Shown here one piece after another: positions 15,427-26,427 of a stretch of 64,000 bases of DNA (within the stretch, counting starts at the first letter, position 1; every line of letters starts with the position of its first letter). The translations under genes and the position numbers were made by a program. The stretch spans positions 15,474,264 to 15,538,263 of the forward strand of contig CM077828.1 in the NCBI GenBank assembly GCA_039720395.1, given 5' to 3'. Below the pieces are notes generated by a model. The model did not search any database. It was not told the origin of the DNA and saw only the letters and a list, made by a program, of their open reading frames with translations. This stretch comes from Liquidambar formosana (Eukaryota; Streptophyta; Magnoliopsida; Saxifragales; Altingiaceae).

Positions 15427-17918
15427 TGTAAGGATCTGTTTTCTTAATAGGGATTAATACGGCTTAATATATGATTAGCGTAGTTAATCCCTTGATTTGT
15501 TGGATAACCTAATGTAAGGGTAATCTATTTGTATGATAATATGATATTATATGTGTTTTGAAGCTTATTTTGATGACTTGAGTATCCTAAGTGAATGTTG
15601 GGCCTTATTTGCAGTTTTGGGTTAAGCTGCCGAAATTTGGCTAAGTGTGGGAGAAAAATGAATTTTCATAAATCTTCATTTTTAAAGATAATTTTTTGCG
15701 GTAATTGAAGTTTATAATATTATAAGACTTCTATGATTTTATAGGATTTTATTAGCATGTTTGGATTGGGTTCCTCATATGTTTGTTTTAGGAAAATCTG
15801 TCGGGAGACGGATTTTGTACTAAAACTTGAAAATGAGATTTTGATATATTGGGAATTTGATTTTTTTGATATTTTATTTGGATTCAAATGGGGGGTTATT
15901 TGCTTATTTTCATTAAATAACTTAAAGTAAAATTACTTAAATGTTTTTAATGAAAATAAGGCTGATGTCTATGTTGATGGAGAGTAGTCTAACTGACTGT
16001 TAATTTTCAACTGTCTATGTGTTTCAAACATTTGAGACACATTTCAGACGTTTGAAAGTGATATTTCAGATGTCTAAAAGTTAAATTCAGACGTCTGAAA
16101 ATTCCAGAGAATGATGATTTCTGACGTTTAGTTTCAAACGTCTGAAACTAACTTTCAGACGTCTAAAAGTTGTGATCTGCAGATTTTTAAAGGGTTAAAA
16201 TGACCCTTTTGCCCTTCTTTTCTATATAAACCCTTAACCCACGAATTTCTCTCCATTCTTCTAGCCAAAAGAGAGAGAGAATGAGAGAAGGAGAGTGACG
16301 GGGAGGTCGTGGGTAGCTCGCCGGAGCATGGCAACCCTGATCCGATGCTAGCAAGCTCAGATCCATCATAGTTTGGCCCGATCTACGTGCGTGTAGGGAT
16401 GGTTTGGCATTTGCATCACTCATTTTTGAGGTAGGGGACATTTTCTCATTTTAAACCCTTGATGCATGGGGGTTTTGGTATAAATCATGCAGTTTTACAT
16501 GTATTTGGTAGTTTTTGCATAAATATCATGCAAGGGGGTATATTTTATGGGTTTTACTAGATTTTGGAAAACCTAGGGTTGATTTAAATACCCCTTTTTG
16601 TTATATTCTTGTTATTCATGAAACTCTTATATGTTTAAGGGTTTAAATGGGTTGGTTTTAAAACCTATTGGACTATTTTTTGGGGGTAGAAATATTGGGG
16701 GTCATTTTTATATATATGTTTTTGAAACCATTATTTTGAAAAATGGTTGGGGAACAATTACAATGATTTATGGAATTATTTCATATGGTTTTCAAAGCAC
16801 AAACCTATTATGTGGTTTTTGGAAAATTTATATATAATTTTCCGGAGTATATGAAAATTATGGAATTGATAAATGAACAAACAAGTGGTGATAATATGGA
16901 TATGGTGATGAGAGCTACTGAAGATAGGATTACTGCGGTCCTAAAGGAACGGGACGTCTTACTGTGTCTTCCTATCCTTTAGTCCTAGGCTACGTACCTG
17001 AATAGAGGTTACTGTAGTCCCAGATAGGGATATCTTACCGTGTTTCCTCTTGAGGTTACTTTCTGGACCTAGATAGGGATCCATAGTGTTTCTTCTTATT
17101 TTCCGCCCGCAAGGGCCCCGCATAACCTGGGGAGGATTTATCAGTTTGAAAGACTGATGTTATGGATTGCCGGATATGGCGGTTGATGATTATTGGCTTA
17201 TAAGGTGATGATATGGGAATTGGAAAAAATGATAATGAATTATAAATAACTTGAGTTATTCTTACTTTTTTAAAAAAAATAAAAAGGGGTGTTGGTATCA
17301 AATGATTTAAACTTCCGCAGTTTATTTCATTATACGTGTATCAGTTTTATTTACTGAAAATTATATTGCAAACTAATCAATGGTTTTGCAGGGTTCTTAA
17401 AAAGTTTATAAACTATGGTTTTTTAAAAACCTTGGGGTTATTTTGGGAAATATTTTCCTACTGAGCATGTAGCTCATACCCCCACAATTTTCTTGCAGGT
17501 CATATTTTCAAAGCTAAGTTGACCTAGGTTTGGGAGTACGTCAGCATGCTTGCATTCATGTAGAGAATATTGGATATAGGTTTTAAGCCTAGGCATGTAT
17601 TAATTTTAATTTCATAGCCTGTAATAATTAATTGAGTAATGAATGTATATCTGAATGAGACCCATGTGACTACAATATAGCTTGTAGATTTCTTTATTTT
17701 TGAAATATTGTGTGGATGGCTAAAAAAGCTTGTAATTGTGTTTTATACAAGTTTTATGACTAGTCGATAACTTGGTATGTCCTATTTACAGACAGGACCA
17801 TGCCGAATTTTCTAAAAATATTTTCAAAATAATTATTTTGATTAAACATCTACTAAATTTGGCTTTAAAAGTGGTTTTCTTACAACTTAACTAACAACCC
17901 CAATTACGGGTCGTTACA
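15427..17918 (+). mobile_element. Solo LTR (TGTAAGG ... GTCGTTACA), 2492 bp
   Basis: Begins TG and ends CA, flanked by GGGGG on both sides (15422-15426 and 17919-17923). The duplication is low-complexity in a G-rich site, so it is weaker evidence than elsewhere. A TATA box (TATATAAA, 16223-16230) sets plus orientation. A palindromic repeat cluster lies at 16020-16170 just upstream. No internal domains follow. Probably Ty3/gypsy. Confidence 0.65.
16020..16170 (+). promoter_or_regulatory. Array of TTTCAGACGTCTGAAA palindromes upstream of the LTR TATA box
   Basis: At least six complete or diverged copies of a palindrome centred on GACGTC are spaced 20-35 bases apart, ending about 55 bases before the TATA box. 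GACGTC is the core of C-box-type bZIP sites; binding here is inference. Confidence 0.6.
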
Positions 17919-17923
17919 GGGGG

Positions 17924-18287
17924 CCTTTGGGGGCATGTGCCCCTAGGGGCTTAAATATTTTTTTTTTTGGGCCTAAATTACTATTTGATAACCACTTCCT
18001 GAAATAATACCAAAAACAGTAAGTTTGTAGTCATTTTCAAGCATATATATAGTCAATTTGTAATAAGTTGACAGAAAATCCTTGTTTTGGTATTACATTA
18101 GAAAATAATTACCAAAAAGTAATCTTTTCAAAGAAAAGAACGCCTCTCCCGAGCTTTCAGTTCTCACTTCAGAAAATCATAGCACTGTACCCGCATTGAA
18201 AATAACTTCTAGCTCCACCCCCGATCCGTATTTTAGTTTTTCCCACAATGACAAAACTATTATTTTGTCTTTAATGTGTAGTTTATA
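17924..18287. other. Unannotated stretch
   Basis: Begins with a G/C-palindromic phrase (GGGGGCATGTGCCCCTAGGGG), which continues the host of the solo LTR. No gene. Confidence 0.4.
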
Positions 18288-18866
18288 TCATGAAAAATAT
18301 CTAAATCTGAGATGAAGATAATGCAATTTTGAAAGATTTCCAATACGATGGGGAATCTCTCCGGCAAAGGCTGCATAGGCGAGATCAAGATTACTCAACC
18401 TCTTGAGTGAACCCACAAAATTTGGGATAGGCGTATGCTGGAAATTGTTACAGCTTAGGTCCGAGTAGTTCAAATATTTCAAGTCAAGCAAAGAAGGATT
18501 TAAATGACCACTCAGACACGGCTTGTCGACAACTTTAAGTAGACTAACCTTAACCTTATGTGGGCAATAAAAGTCAAGCTTTACGACATTGCCTAGCCGG
18601 TTGCCACAGCTTACACTCATCCACTTGTAACAATCTTCTCCAACCTAAGAAGAAAGCATACCCGTAGGATCTTTGAGGCCATCTTTGAATTTAAGGAGAG
18701 CTTTCCTCTCCATCTCGTCGATCACAAGCCATGTTATTAGGAAACAGAGGAAAGAAAATAAGAAGAAATATGAACTGCTGAAAGGAGGCAGTGCAAATGT
18801 TTTGAAACTTTTCAGTGAATGTGTTTGAAATATATGTGGGCTTGTATGCAAAGAGGTGTCTATCAT
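18288..18866 (-). pseudogene. LRR receptor-like protein, N-terminal fragment with a nonsense codon
   Basis: The reading frame runs from an ATG at 18866 through a hydrophobic leader (SSSYFFLFSFLCFLITW), an LRRNT-type cap (MERKALLKFKDGLKDPTGML, then a C-x-W region) and about two plant LRRs (LDLAYAAFAGEIPHRIGNL). Intact members of the receptor-like protein family are 700-1000 residues and act as plasma-membrane immune or developmental receptors. Here a TAG stands where the family has tryptophan, just before VGEDCYKW, and the frame stops at 18288 after the second repeat. No transmembrane end or further repeats follow. It is a decayed fragment. Confidence 0.85.
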
Positions 18867-18879
18867 TGCAACAGTCACC

Positions 18880-19165
18880 TTAGCTTTTTTGGCTCTATTT
18901 AATACTTTTCACCAAAAGTTTGAGCCTAAAGGCATTATAGAAAATTAATTGCTCTTTCTGTTTATAGAATTGAGAATACAACTGCCACTATTTTGTTTTG
19001 TGATGCAATGAATGTGAATCCAAATGGGCAATATATAAACTTGAAAACCAAAGGACAGTCATCATTTATATGGGTTGGAAGTTTGATTTTACTTTTGTTA
19101 GAGCAAGGATAGAGTGGTCCTGGTAAAGTATAAGTGGCCACCTCTATACATATATGCATCATCAT
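18880..19165. other. Unannotated stretch upstream of the LRR remnant
   Basis: No recognisable promoter element or gene. Confidence 0.3.
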
Positions 19166-19239
19166 CAGGGCAGATCTAGGAAATTTTCTCAGTGGTTGCA
19201 CTTTTTAAATTTTTGTAATATATAGATATGAGTTAGAAG

Positions 19240-19291
<52 letters not shown>

Positions 19292-19816
19292 CTTCTAAGA
19301 GTTAAATAGGGAAAAGAGAAAGGTAGGACCACATATCAGCATGATTGACTTGAAGTGGTGAAATAACATAAAACGATAGGCATGCCATACTTCAAAATGC
19401 ATAGGTGACTTCTAGAAATGCGGAACCTTATATACTACTCTTAACATTCCCATCCTTATTTACTTTATATGGGACAAATCTTAGCAAGATGGGAAAAGAG
19501 GAAAAGTCGTAAGACCACACATTGACATGACTAAATAGAAGCTATGAAATAATACATAAAACTAACAAGCACGCCATAAAAACCAATTCACAAATTAAAA
19601 CCAATATTATATAATCTACAAAAATGGTGTACATTAGTAAATTTAACCAAAATTAATCAAAATTTAACAAAATTTAATCAAAATTAACTATTTTTTCTCA
19701 ATGAGGGCTAAAGCACTTAAGTAAATTTAAATAAAATTACTTATTCATTTTTATTTTTTTTTCAAATTTGAGTGGTTGCACATGAGGGCAGATGCACCTA
19801 AGTGCATCCGCCCCTG
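19166..19816. mobile_element. hAT-type MITE, 651 bp
   Basis: Starts CAGGGCAGAT and ends ATCCGCCCCTG, which are inverted relative to each other. Flanked by a perfect 8-bp duplication ATCATCAT (19158-19165 and 19817-19824). Both ends carry AGTGGTTGCAC-like repeats. An internal (TA)n tract occupies about 19243-19290. The duplication is low-complexity, but it is supported by the matching termini. Confidence 0.7.
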
Positions 19817-19824
19817 ATCATCAT

Positions 19825-20259
19825 TTCATTTTCCACTGCATCTACATTTCCATTCCACCATTCACCTGCAAATTCATATAGGCATCGGGAAATAGAGATA
19901 AACCTCATTGTGGTATACAGTGCAGAATCTATAAGTCAATCCTTGCAATTAGATAGATTAATGAGATCAATCCAAATGTGGCTTAAAAAAAAAAAAAAAA
20001 AGAATTGAAATTCCGCTTGAGTAAATTTATTAGAATTTGGATTCTTCATAGATTTTTTCCTCATAAGGATCTTGCAAAGTTTTTTATGATAAGGCTGAAT
20101 TAGTTGTTAGACATCAGGTTCAATTCTGGCCTTCTGGGTTTATCTTTTCTATTATACTCCTCCCTTTGAAGGTTGTACTCAATGGACCATTGAATCTTTA
20201 AATAAAATCAGACTAAAGTTTTGCTAATATAGCATAACTTCAAACTTCAAACTTCAAAC

Positions 20260-20298
<39 letters not shown>

Positions 20299-20397
20299 GC
20301 TCCCTACCTTATATAGAATAGCACATTCTAGTGCATGCATTGGCATTTGCTTCTCAATTGGTACGTAATTCAACAATTTGACTCATTGTAGGCCTTT

Positions 20398-20430
<33 letters not shown>

Positions 20431-20513
20431 GAAAATTTCTTACTGTAATTTATCAATTTAATTTTTGAACCATTGTGTCATCAACCAATCCATTTCTCGA
20501 GTCAAATTCCAAA
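19825..20513. other. Intergenic DNA with microsatellites
   Basis: Contains A-runs at 19985, (TA)n at 20263-20292 and a T(23) run at 20397-20419. No gene. Confidence 0.6.
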
Positions 20514-20876
20514 TTCTAAGCACTCCCTAATCATTTTTAATTTTTTAAGGTTTTATGAAAAATATAAAAGGTTTTTATAAAAATTGACTGCGAAGGAAAT
20601 CATCATTTGACACAACTTTGTAGAAGAAAATTTTTCCAAAATCTATCATTGAAGAGGATTTTTTAAAAATCATTTTTCATGAAAATTTATGTATAGATGA
20701 AATAAAAATTATAAATGTCAAAAAATCCACTTAAACGACAGATTTTGAGAAAACTTTTTTCTATAATGTTGTTTAAAATGATATTTTCTAGTAAATAGCG
20801 TGTCTAGTTTTCATGAAAACTTTTTATATTTTTCATAAAATCTTAAAAGTTTAAAACAAGTAAAGGGTGCTTAGGA
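20514..20876. repeat. Fold-back MITE, copy 3 of 3
   Basis: Ends TTCTAAGCACTCCCT and AGGGTGCTTAGGAA pair imperfectly. The arms (AAGGTTTTATGAAAAATATA and TATATTTTTCATAAAATCTT) are near-complements and match the arms at 5.0 and 14.1-14.4 kb. Confidence 0.65.
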
Positions 20877-22596
20877 AATTTTGTAATGGCAATAGCCTAC
20901 CCCTACTTGTAAAAGTCTCTTACGTAACAAAAAAAAAAACTTTTGATTGACAGTTATATCCTTATTTTAAATTATATATACTATTTTACATTTGATTTGA
21001 GAGAAAGATGGTTTACACGTGGATTTGAGATTAGATGGTGTACAAGTATTAATAATAATCTTTAGTTTTTAACCAAACAATAGAATCATAAAAAAAAAAA
21101 ATAAAAGAATAGAAAAATCCTAAAAGGCTAAAACAAATTAAATAAAAACATTAAAAAATTAATAAACAGAATTTAATACCAATTTGAAGTACACATCGGA
21201 TAAAATCCTTCCTTAGTCTTTATTCTTTCACTCTCATATAGCCTTCTAGTCTTTTTTCTACAAGGTCTTGGTCAAATTTGTGTGTGGACCCTTGAATTTT
21301 TATATTGATTTTTTCTTGTACAAAGGCAATTCTATATTTATTTGTATTTGTGAATCACACCATGAGTGACTGTCAAAGCCCTTCCTCCTCGGACTCTACT
21401 TCCCCCCTCCCCCCCAATGGAGCAAATTCATAGCTAGAGTAATTGAGTATAATGATTTTTTTTTTAATTTTTAAGAAAGAGTTTCAAGTATCAAAAGATT
21501 CACTAACATCCTAACTAGGTTGGAAGTGAGTATAATGTTTTTAATTAAAAGGAATCCGAAAATTATCCATGGTGTCCATGTTCAGCTTGGACTCACTGTG
21601 TAAACCTGTACTGTGATGTTTGTTCTGGAAATATTTTAAAATTTTCCAGAATATTTTAAATGACTTTGCTTAATATATGAGAGACGGATTTTAAATTTAG
21701 AACTTTGCTTAATCTATGAGAGACGAATTTTGAAAGACATAATTGTTTTTAGGTATTAACCTGTTTTGATTAATAACAAGATTATCAAAATATTTTCATG
21801 CAGTGTATATTAATATGTTTTAGGAAGTGACAATTAGTGATGCATATGATGTTTGTTCGGACCAAAAACTATATCATATATCTTATCTATTTGCCTTTCA
21901 TTTTACTTTAGACCATAATAACTCGTCAACAATAGAATTGGGTGCAGGATCATGATGTCTCAACTGTACAATTATTATTATTTTTTTCAATTCTTTTTCT
22001 TGGGGAAATATATTTGAAACTTTTCTTAATTTTATACCGTCTTTTGTTTTTTGGGGGATTTGGCCATTAGTCCACCAAATATAACTTATTTAGCAAATAG
22101 TCACCCAACTCTTTTTTCAACTCACTTAGTCCATTTGGCTTATAGTTGACCAAAATACCCTCATTCTTATTAAGTTATTTTTTTATCTCTCTCTTCACCT
22201 ACCCCTCTCCATCTTCTACCCCGAAACCACCCCATCACCATCACTCTCTTCTCAAACCCCAACCCAAACAACAACTCTGGTGGTGGCTAATTTCCATCGA
22301 TGTTTGACCTCCAGCGACGACGAGTAGCTATGAAGTTCATCAGTGTCAAACTCTTCCGAACCAGATCTGAAAACGAACACCAAATCTGAAACTCACCAGA
22401 TTTGGCTTCCCTACTTCCCTCCCTCTCTCTCTCTGCCTCTCTCGCTTTGTCTTCTCGCTCTCCCACTCCTTCTCTCTTCCAGATTTGAACCTCACCAACA
22501 AGCTTAGACTCCAGTGATTTCTTCTACCACCAGAAATAACCATTGTCACCGATAATCGCATCCCCCATAACTAGGACCCTTTGTTGGCTGCAGCTC
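20877..22596. other. Unannotated region, no gene recognised
   Basis: AT-rich with a CT-rich block at 22190-22500. The short open frames there (for example minus 22346-22561) are low-complexity and lack family features. A diverged copy of the 12060-12180 repeat is at 22060-22160. Confidence 0.4.
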
Positions 22597-23983
22597 TGTT
22601 GGCCTAAAAGGTTTCAATCCCATGATTTTGATGATAATAATGCACTAGATGGCCTAATGAGCAATTCAATTCAATATGAGACAGGTAATTATGGAATTCA
22701 TGCAATCAAGGACATATCTGCCTAGTCAAAAGCCAAAAGGCAACAAAGAACACAAGTTAACATTGACCAACACTCAAACGGACTTCAAGCGAAGAGCGAA
22801 GAAATTAGCTTCTATTAAAAGTGTTAGGATCAAAATCGTAAGATTTGATCTCAATCTTTGTTCATATGTGATCAAGGGCTTAGCTTCATGCATTTAGGTC
22901 TTAAATGAATCCTTATAATGATCCATAGAGAAGGAATCTTAATCCCAAAGCCCAATGACTTAGAATTTTATTCATATCTATGAAAAAGAAGTTTCAAACG
23001 ACTGAAAACAACTGAAAACATCTTTAAGTCGACTGAAACATTGTTTTAGACGACTGAAAGAAGTTTCAGACGACTGAAATGAAGTTTCAGCAGACTGAAA
23101 AGTCATTCAGTAGACTGAAAGTGACCTAGTCTCAAACCATCTCTTTGAAATTTTTAGACGACTCATTTGAGTCGACTGAAATCATATTTGAGACGACTGA
23201 AAGAGACTTTGAGACAACTGAAAGTAATCTACAAAAAGACCCGAATTACACCCTCTTTGGTATTTTTAGTAACCTCATTTAAAATGACTAAAATACTAAT
23301 TCCAGCTGACTGAAAGAAGTTTCAAATGACTAAAACCTTCGGGCTGTCACATAATGGCTAGTTTTTTAAACAGTTTTTTGAGTATTAAATGCACACCAAA
23401 CCATCTTTCCCGGCATTTATTGCTACAGAACGGTCATATGGACCCCTTAGGCTATATATACAAGTGTTAAACTTATTTGTCAGCATTCATTGAGCTAAAA
23501 ACAAGATTATTCATTTACAAGCCCTAATTTCACTTGTGAGCATTTATTGAGATTCAATCAATAGTTGAGTGAGCTGTTCTTACTGTGTTATCTACTCTTT
23601 GAAGAGAGTGTCTTGTACACAAACTATCTACAAATCATCTTGTATCAAAGGGTTGTGAAAACCCTAGCTTTGAAACCCTTAAAGAGGGCTTTGTGCAAGT
23701 GTTGGGAAGAACACTTGTGGCTATGTAAAGGTTTTGTCTTCACCTTGGAAGAAGATTGAGATAGTGGATTTGAATCCTCAAGCGAGCTCTTGAGGTGAGG
23801 ACATAGGCGGGAGGCCAAACCTCGTTAACATCGTTTGCATTCTCCTTCTCTTAATCTCTTTATTATTTCTTGTTTTTGCAACTATTCTTACTTGCTATAA
23901 TTTGATTTTGAGTTTACTATTAGTTTTTAATTTGGCCAATAACCTTATTCACCTCCCTCTAGGGTTATATACTTGGGACAACA
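22597..23983 (+). mobile_element. Copia-type (SIRE-like) solo LTR, about 1387 bp
   Basis: Begins TGTTGGCCTAAAAGGTTTCA and carries CCATGATTTTGATGATAA, typical of SIRE/Maximus copia LTRs. A TATA box lies at 23453-23460. The right end is best placed at CAACA (23983), giving a 5-bp duplication AGCTC / AACTC with one mismatch. No primer-binding site or gag follows, so it is a solo LTR. The exact right border is uncertain by a few bases. Confidence 0.65.
22985..23345 (+). promoter_or_regulatory. Array of (T)TTCAGACGACTGAAA repeats in the copia LTR
   Basis: A dozen or more variants of an imperfect palindrome AGACGACTGAAA/TTTCAGNNGACTGAAA crowd about 360 bases and end about 110 bases upstream of the TATA box. 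Copies have diverged by point changes, not in a clean tandem period. Confidence 0.6.
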
Positions 23984-24019
23984 AACTCGTCTTCAAAACT
24001 TTTATTACCACCATTCTCA

Positions 24020-24199
24020 ACTCATCTTTAGTTCACTATTGTTTGTGTAGTCTTTGGGTTTGTTGTTTTTTGGGGTTAAGTGTTAAGTCTTATTCTCTGT
24101 TTTGCTGTTGGGACCCTTGGGGATTCTCTTTGTATGCTACATACATCTTCATTAATAATATAAACTTTTTCTGGATAAAAATAAAAAATAAAAAAAAAA
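24020..24199 (+). mobile_element. 5'-truncated LINE 3' end with poly(A) and target duplication
   Basis: An about 150-base 3' tail ends in an A-rich stretch (24176-24199). It is bordered by 14-bp direct repeats TACCACCATTCTCA (24006-24019) and TACCACTATTCTCA (24200-24213), one mismatch. This is the signature of target-primed reverse transcription. No coding part remains. Confidence 0.7.
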
Positions 24200-24393
24200 T
24201 ACCACTATTCTCATGTTTTTCTTCCAATCATATATCCTAATTATTTTCAGTTGGGTTCATATAGTTTTTGCCATAAAGAAATATGCTGGGAACAATCCGA
24301 GCTTTGCAAGAAGTTGTTGCGAACCTACATACCTTAGTGAAGAAACACCATCATTAAGTACATCACCAAATCCTAAACTATTACAAACCCCAA

Positions 24394-24580
24394 CTCTCGA
24401 AGTAGTAAAATTTTACTACAAAGTAGTAAAATTTTATTACTCTGCTGTAAAATTTTACTACTTCATTGTAAAATTTATTTTGTAAAGTAGTAAAATTTTA
24501 CTACTGAAGAAAGTAGTAAAATTTTACAGTTTTATGAGTATTACGTTAAACTGTGTCAAGTAGTAAAATTTTACGATTTT
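24394..24580. repeat. Cluster of GTAGTAAAATTTTACTAC palindromes
   Basis: About six or seven copies or half-copies of an 18-bp palindrome lie within 190 bases, separated by 5-25 bases. AT-rich but clearly non-random. Function unknown. Confidence 0.7.
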
Positions 24581-24711
24581 AATTTTTTTAATAATTATTT
24601 AATCAATATGGATAGTTTTTTGAAGATGTCGACAAGTAGGTTCCAAAAATATAATTTAAAAAAAAAAAAAAACAGATATGTATATTGTAAGTTATAAGTT
24701 TTAAAAAATTA

Positions 24712-25167
24712 CTAGTTGGTGCACACGTACGTTGCACGTGACTTTTTGTTTTTGTTTTTGTTTTATTCTGAGAAAAAGTTATCGCATTTTGTAGAGAAAC
24801 ACTTACCAAACAAGGTAGAAGATGCTGTTAATAGAAAAAGAAGAATTCAGAATCCCACTGTTAATGGAGAAAGTAGAATTCAGAATTATGTAGATGATAT
24901 ATGTTAAGGTTTAGTGTTTTATACAAATTTGATTTCCTATTTATGTGGTTTTACGAATTATTGTATACTTTGAATTCCTATTTATATTTATGTGTTTTAT
25001 ATTCTTATTTCCTCTTTATGTGTTTTATATTTTATATTCCTATTTCCTCTTTTAATCAATCTACCTTGTATAAGGGTAGTGATGTATTTAAAATATAAAA
25101 TAATGGTATATTGGTCAATTAAAAGTTTTTCTGAAATTCAGCCTTTTAGAGGTAGTATAAATATAGA
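24712..25167 (-). mobile_element. Non-autonomous Helitron-like element H2
   Basis: Minus-strand 5' end TCTATATTTATACTACCTCT and a 3' hairpin (CACGTGCAACGTACGTG) ending in CTAG, between a host A and T. The flanks 24560-24711 and 25174 onward align to the uninterrupted dispersed repeat at 14875-15135, which acts as an empty site. The right border may be 25167 or 25173. Confidence 0.7.
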
Positions 25168-25761
25168 TATAGATAATACTACAAAGTTAAGTTAGTTACA
25201 TAGGATGCCCTTCATAACAAAAAAAAAAAAAATAAAATAAAAATGAGTGCCCTTAGTAATAATAAGGGCAAACCAGGGATTTTCAAAAAAATGTGTGATT
25301 AATTGATAAATAAGTTTAGTTTCACTGACTACTTGACTTAGAAAAACTCATACTTGATTAATTGCCAATATTTTACCAAAAAATGGACTATTCGCCAATT
25401 TCCCCTTGTTTTTTTGTTTATGTTTTTTTTTTTTGTTATTAATATATTTCTTAATTTCTTTTTTGGAGTGAAAATGAGACCTTTCCAATTTTAATCCCAC
25501 CTAAATGGATCTGGATTTGGTGCAGTTTGCACCTTTAACTGCATGGTGCAGTTATCGGTGGATGGACGCCATATGGCAAGGGAGAAGTATGAATAGATGG
25601 GATTTTGAAGATGAGTTTGATGCCAAAGTGTTAATGCCGTAACCTTTAGGCGTAAAATCCTTGCAGCGAATCCCAATCGTTCATGCTTCTCCCTTGCCAC
25701 ATGGCGCCCATCTATCGGTAACTGCACCAAATTTGAGTCCCATTTAAATAGTATTAAATGT
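25168..25761. other. Unannotated stretch with an inverted repeat
   Basis: Between 25490 and 25745 an inverted repeat is visible: TGGTGCAGTTATCGGTGGAT and CATCTATCGGTAACTGCACC, and GGCAAGGGAGAAG and CTTCTCCCTTGCC. It is a probable MITE of about 250 bp. No gene. Confidence 0.45.
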
Positions 25762-25958
25762 TTACTCCAAACGGTAGCTCAGTTGGTAAGGGATCCTGCC
25801 TTAAGAAGTGGAGGTCCTGAGTTCAACTCTTACTAAACCCTTTAAAGCCACCCACACAAGGTTCCATAGTTTTCATAGGTCTTGGACTTATTTAATTGGT
25901 CCATACGGGTTGTACGGTCTTACATGGGTCCGGAGGAATTCATCGTTATAAAAAAAAA
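25762..25958 (+). mobile_element. tRNA-derived SINE
   Basis: Internal polymerase III promoter: A box TAGCTCAGTTGG (25775-25786) and B box GTTCAACTC (25821-25829), at tRNA-like spacing. A non-tRNA body of about 120 bases and an A-rich tail (25949-25958) follow. The head does not fold into a proper tRNA (no matching acceptor stem), so it is not a tRNA gene. I did not find clean target duplications. Confidence 0.75.
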
Positions 25959-26121
25959 TTTTAATTAATGATTTTTTAGCCTAGAACTTTAGAATTTGTG
26001 GGTGGAGAATGGAGATGAAAGGATTTGGAGGTGAATTTTTTTAGACATTACATATAACTTGCAAGCTACAAGTTGTTATAGGTACTTTAACCTGGTTTAT
26101 ATGAGGAATTGAAAGAATATA

Positions 26122-26393
26122 CTCCCTTAATCCTACAAAAATTACTAAGTTTGACATGCAAAAGACGCAATTTAAGAAAAATCATCATTGAATTAATTTG
26201 TTACTTTTTAAACTTCATTTTTTTCAAAAATACCTTCCCTTACTTGATATTGAGTTTTGTGTTGAAAGTAATTATTGAAATAATAAATGATAGTATAGGA
26301 AAGTTTAAAAAATTTATGATTTGACTTTTTAGGTAAACATTTTGAGACAAAAAAAAGTAGTAAAAATTGTCTATCTTTATAGGACAAAGGGTG
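26122..26393. mobile_element. Stowaway MITE, about 270 bp
   Basis: Terminal inverted repeats CTCCCTTAATCCTACAAA and its near complement TTTATAGGACAAAGGGTG, flanked by TA on both sides (26120-26121 and 26394-26395). Classic Stowaway ends and size. Confidence 0.85.
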
Positions 26394-26427
26394 TATATTT
26401 TAAGTGTGCTTTACTAAATTTGCCTTC

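Noticed and set aside
16020..16170. CRISPR array
   Set aside because: Repeats are palindromes of varying sequence with irregular spacing, in plant LTR DNA, with no cas genes.
25762..25840. tRNA gene
   Set aside because: A and B boxes are good, but no acceptor stem pairs, and a SINE body with A-tail follows.
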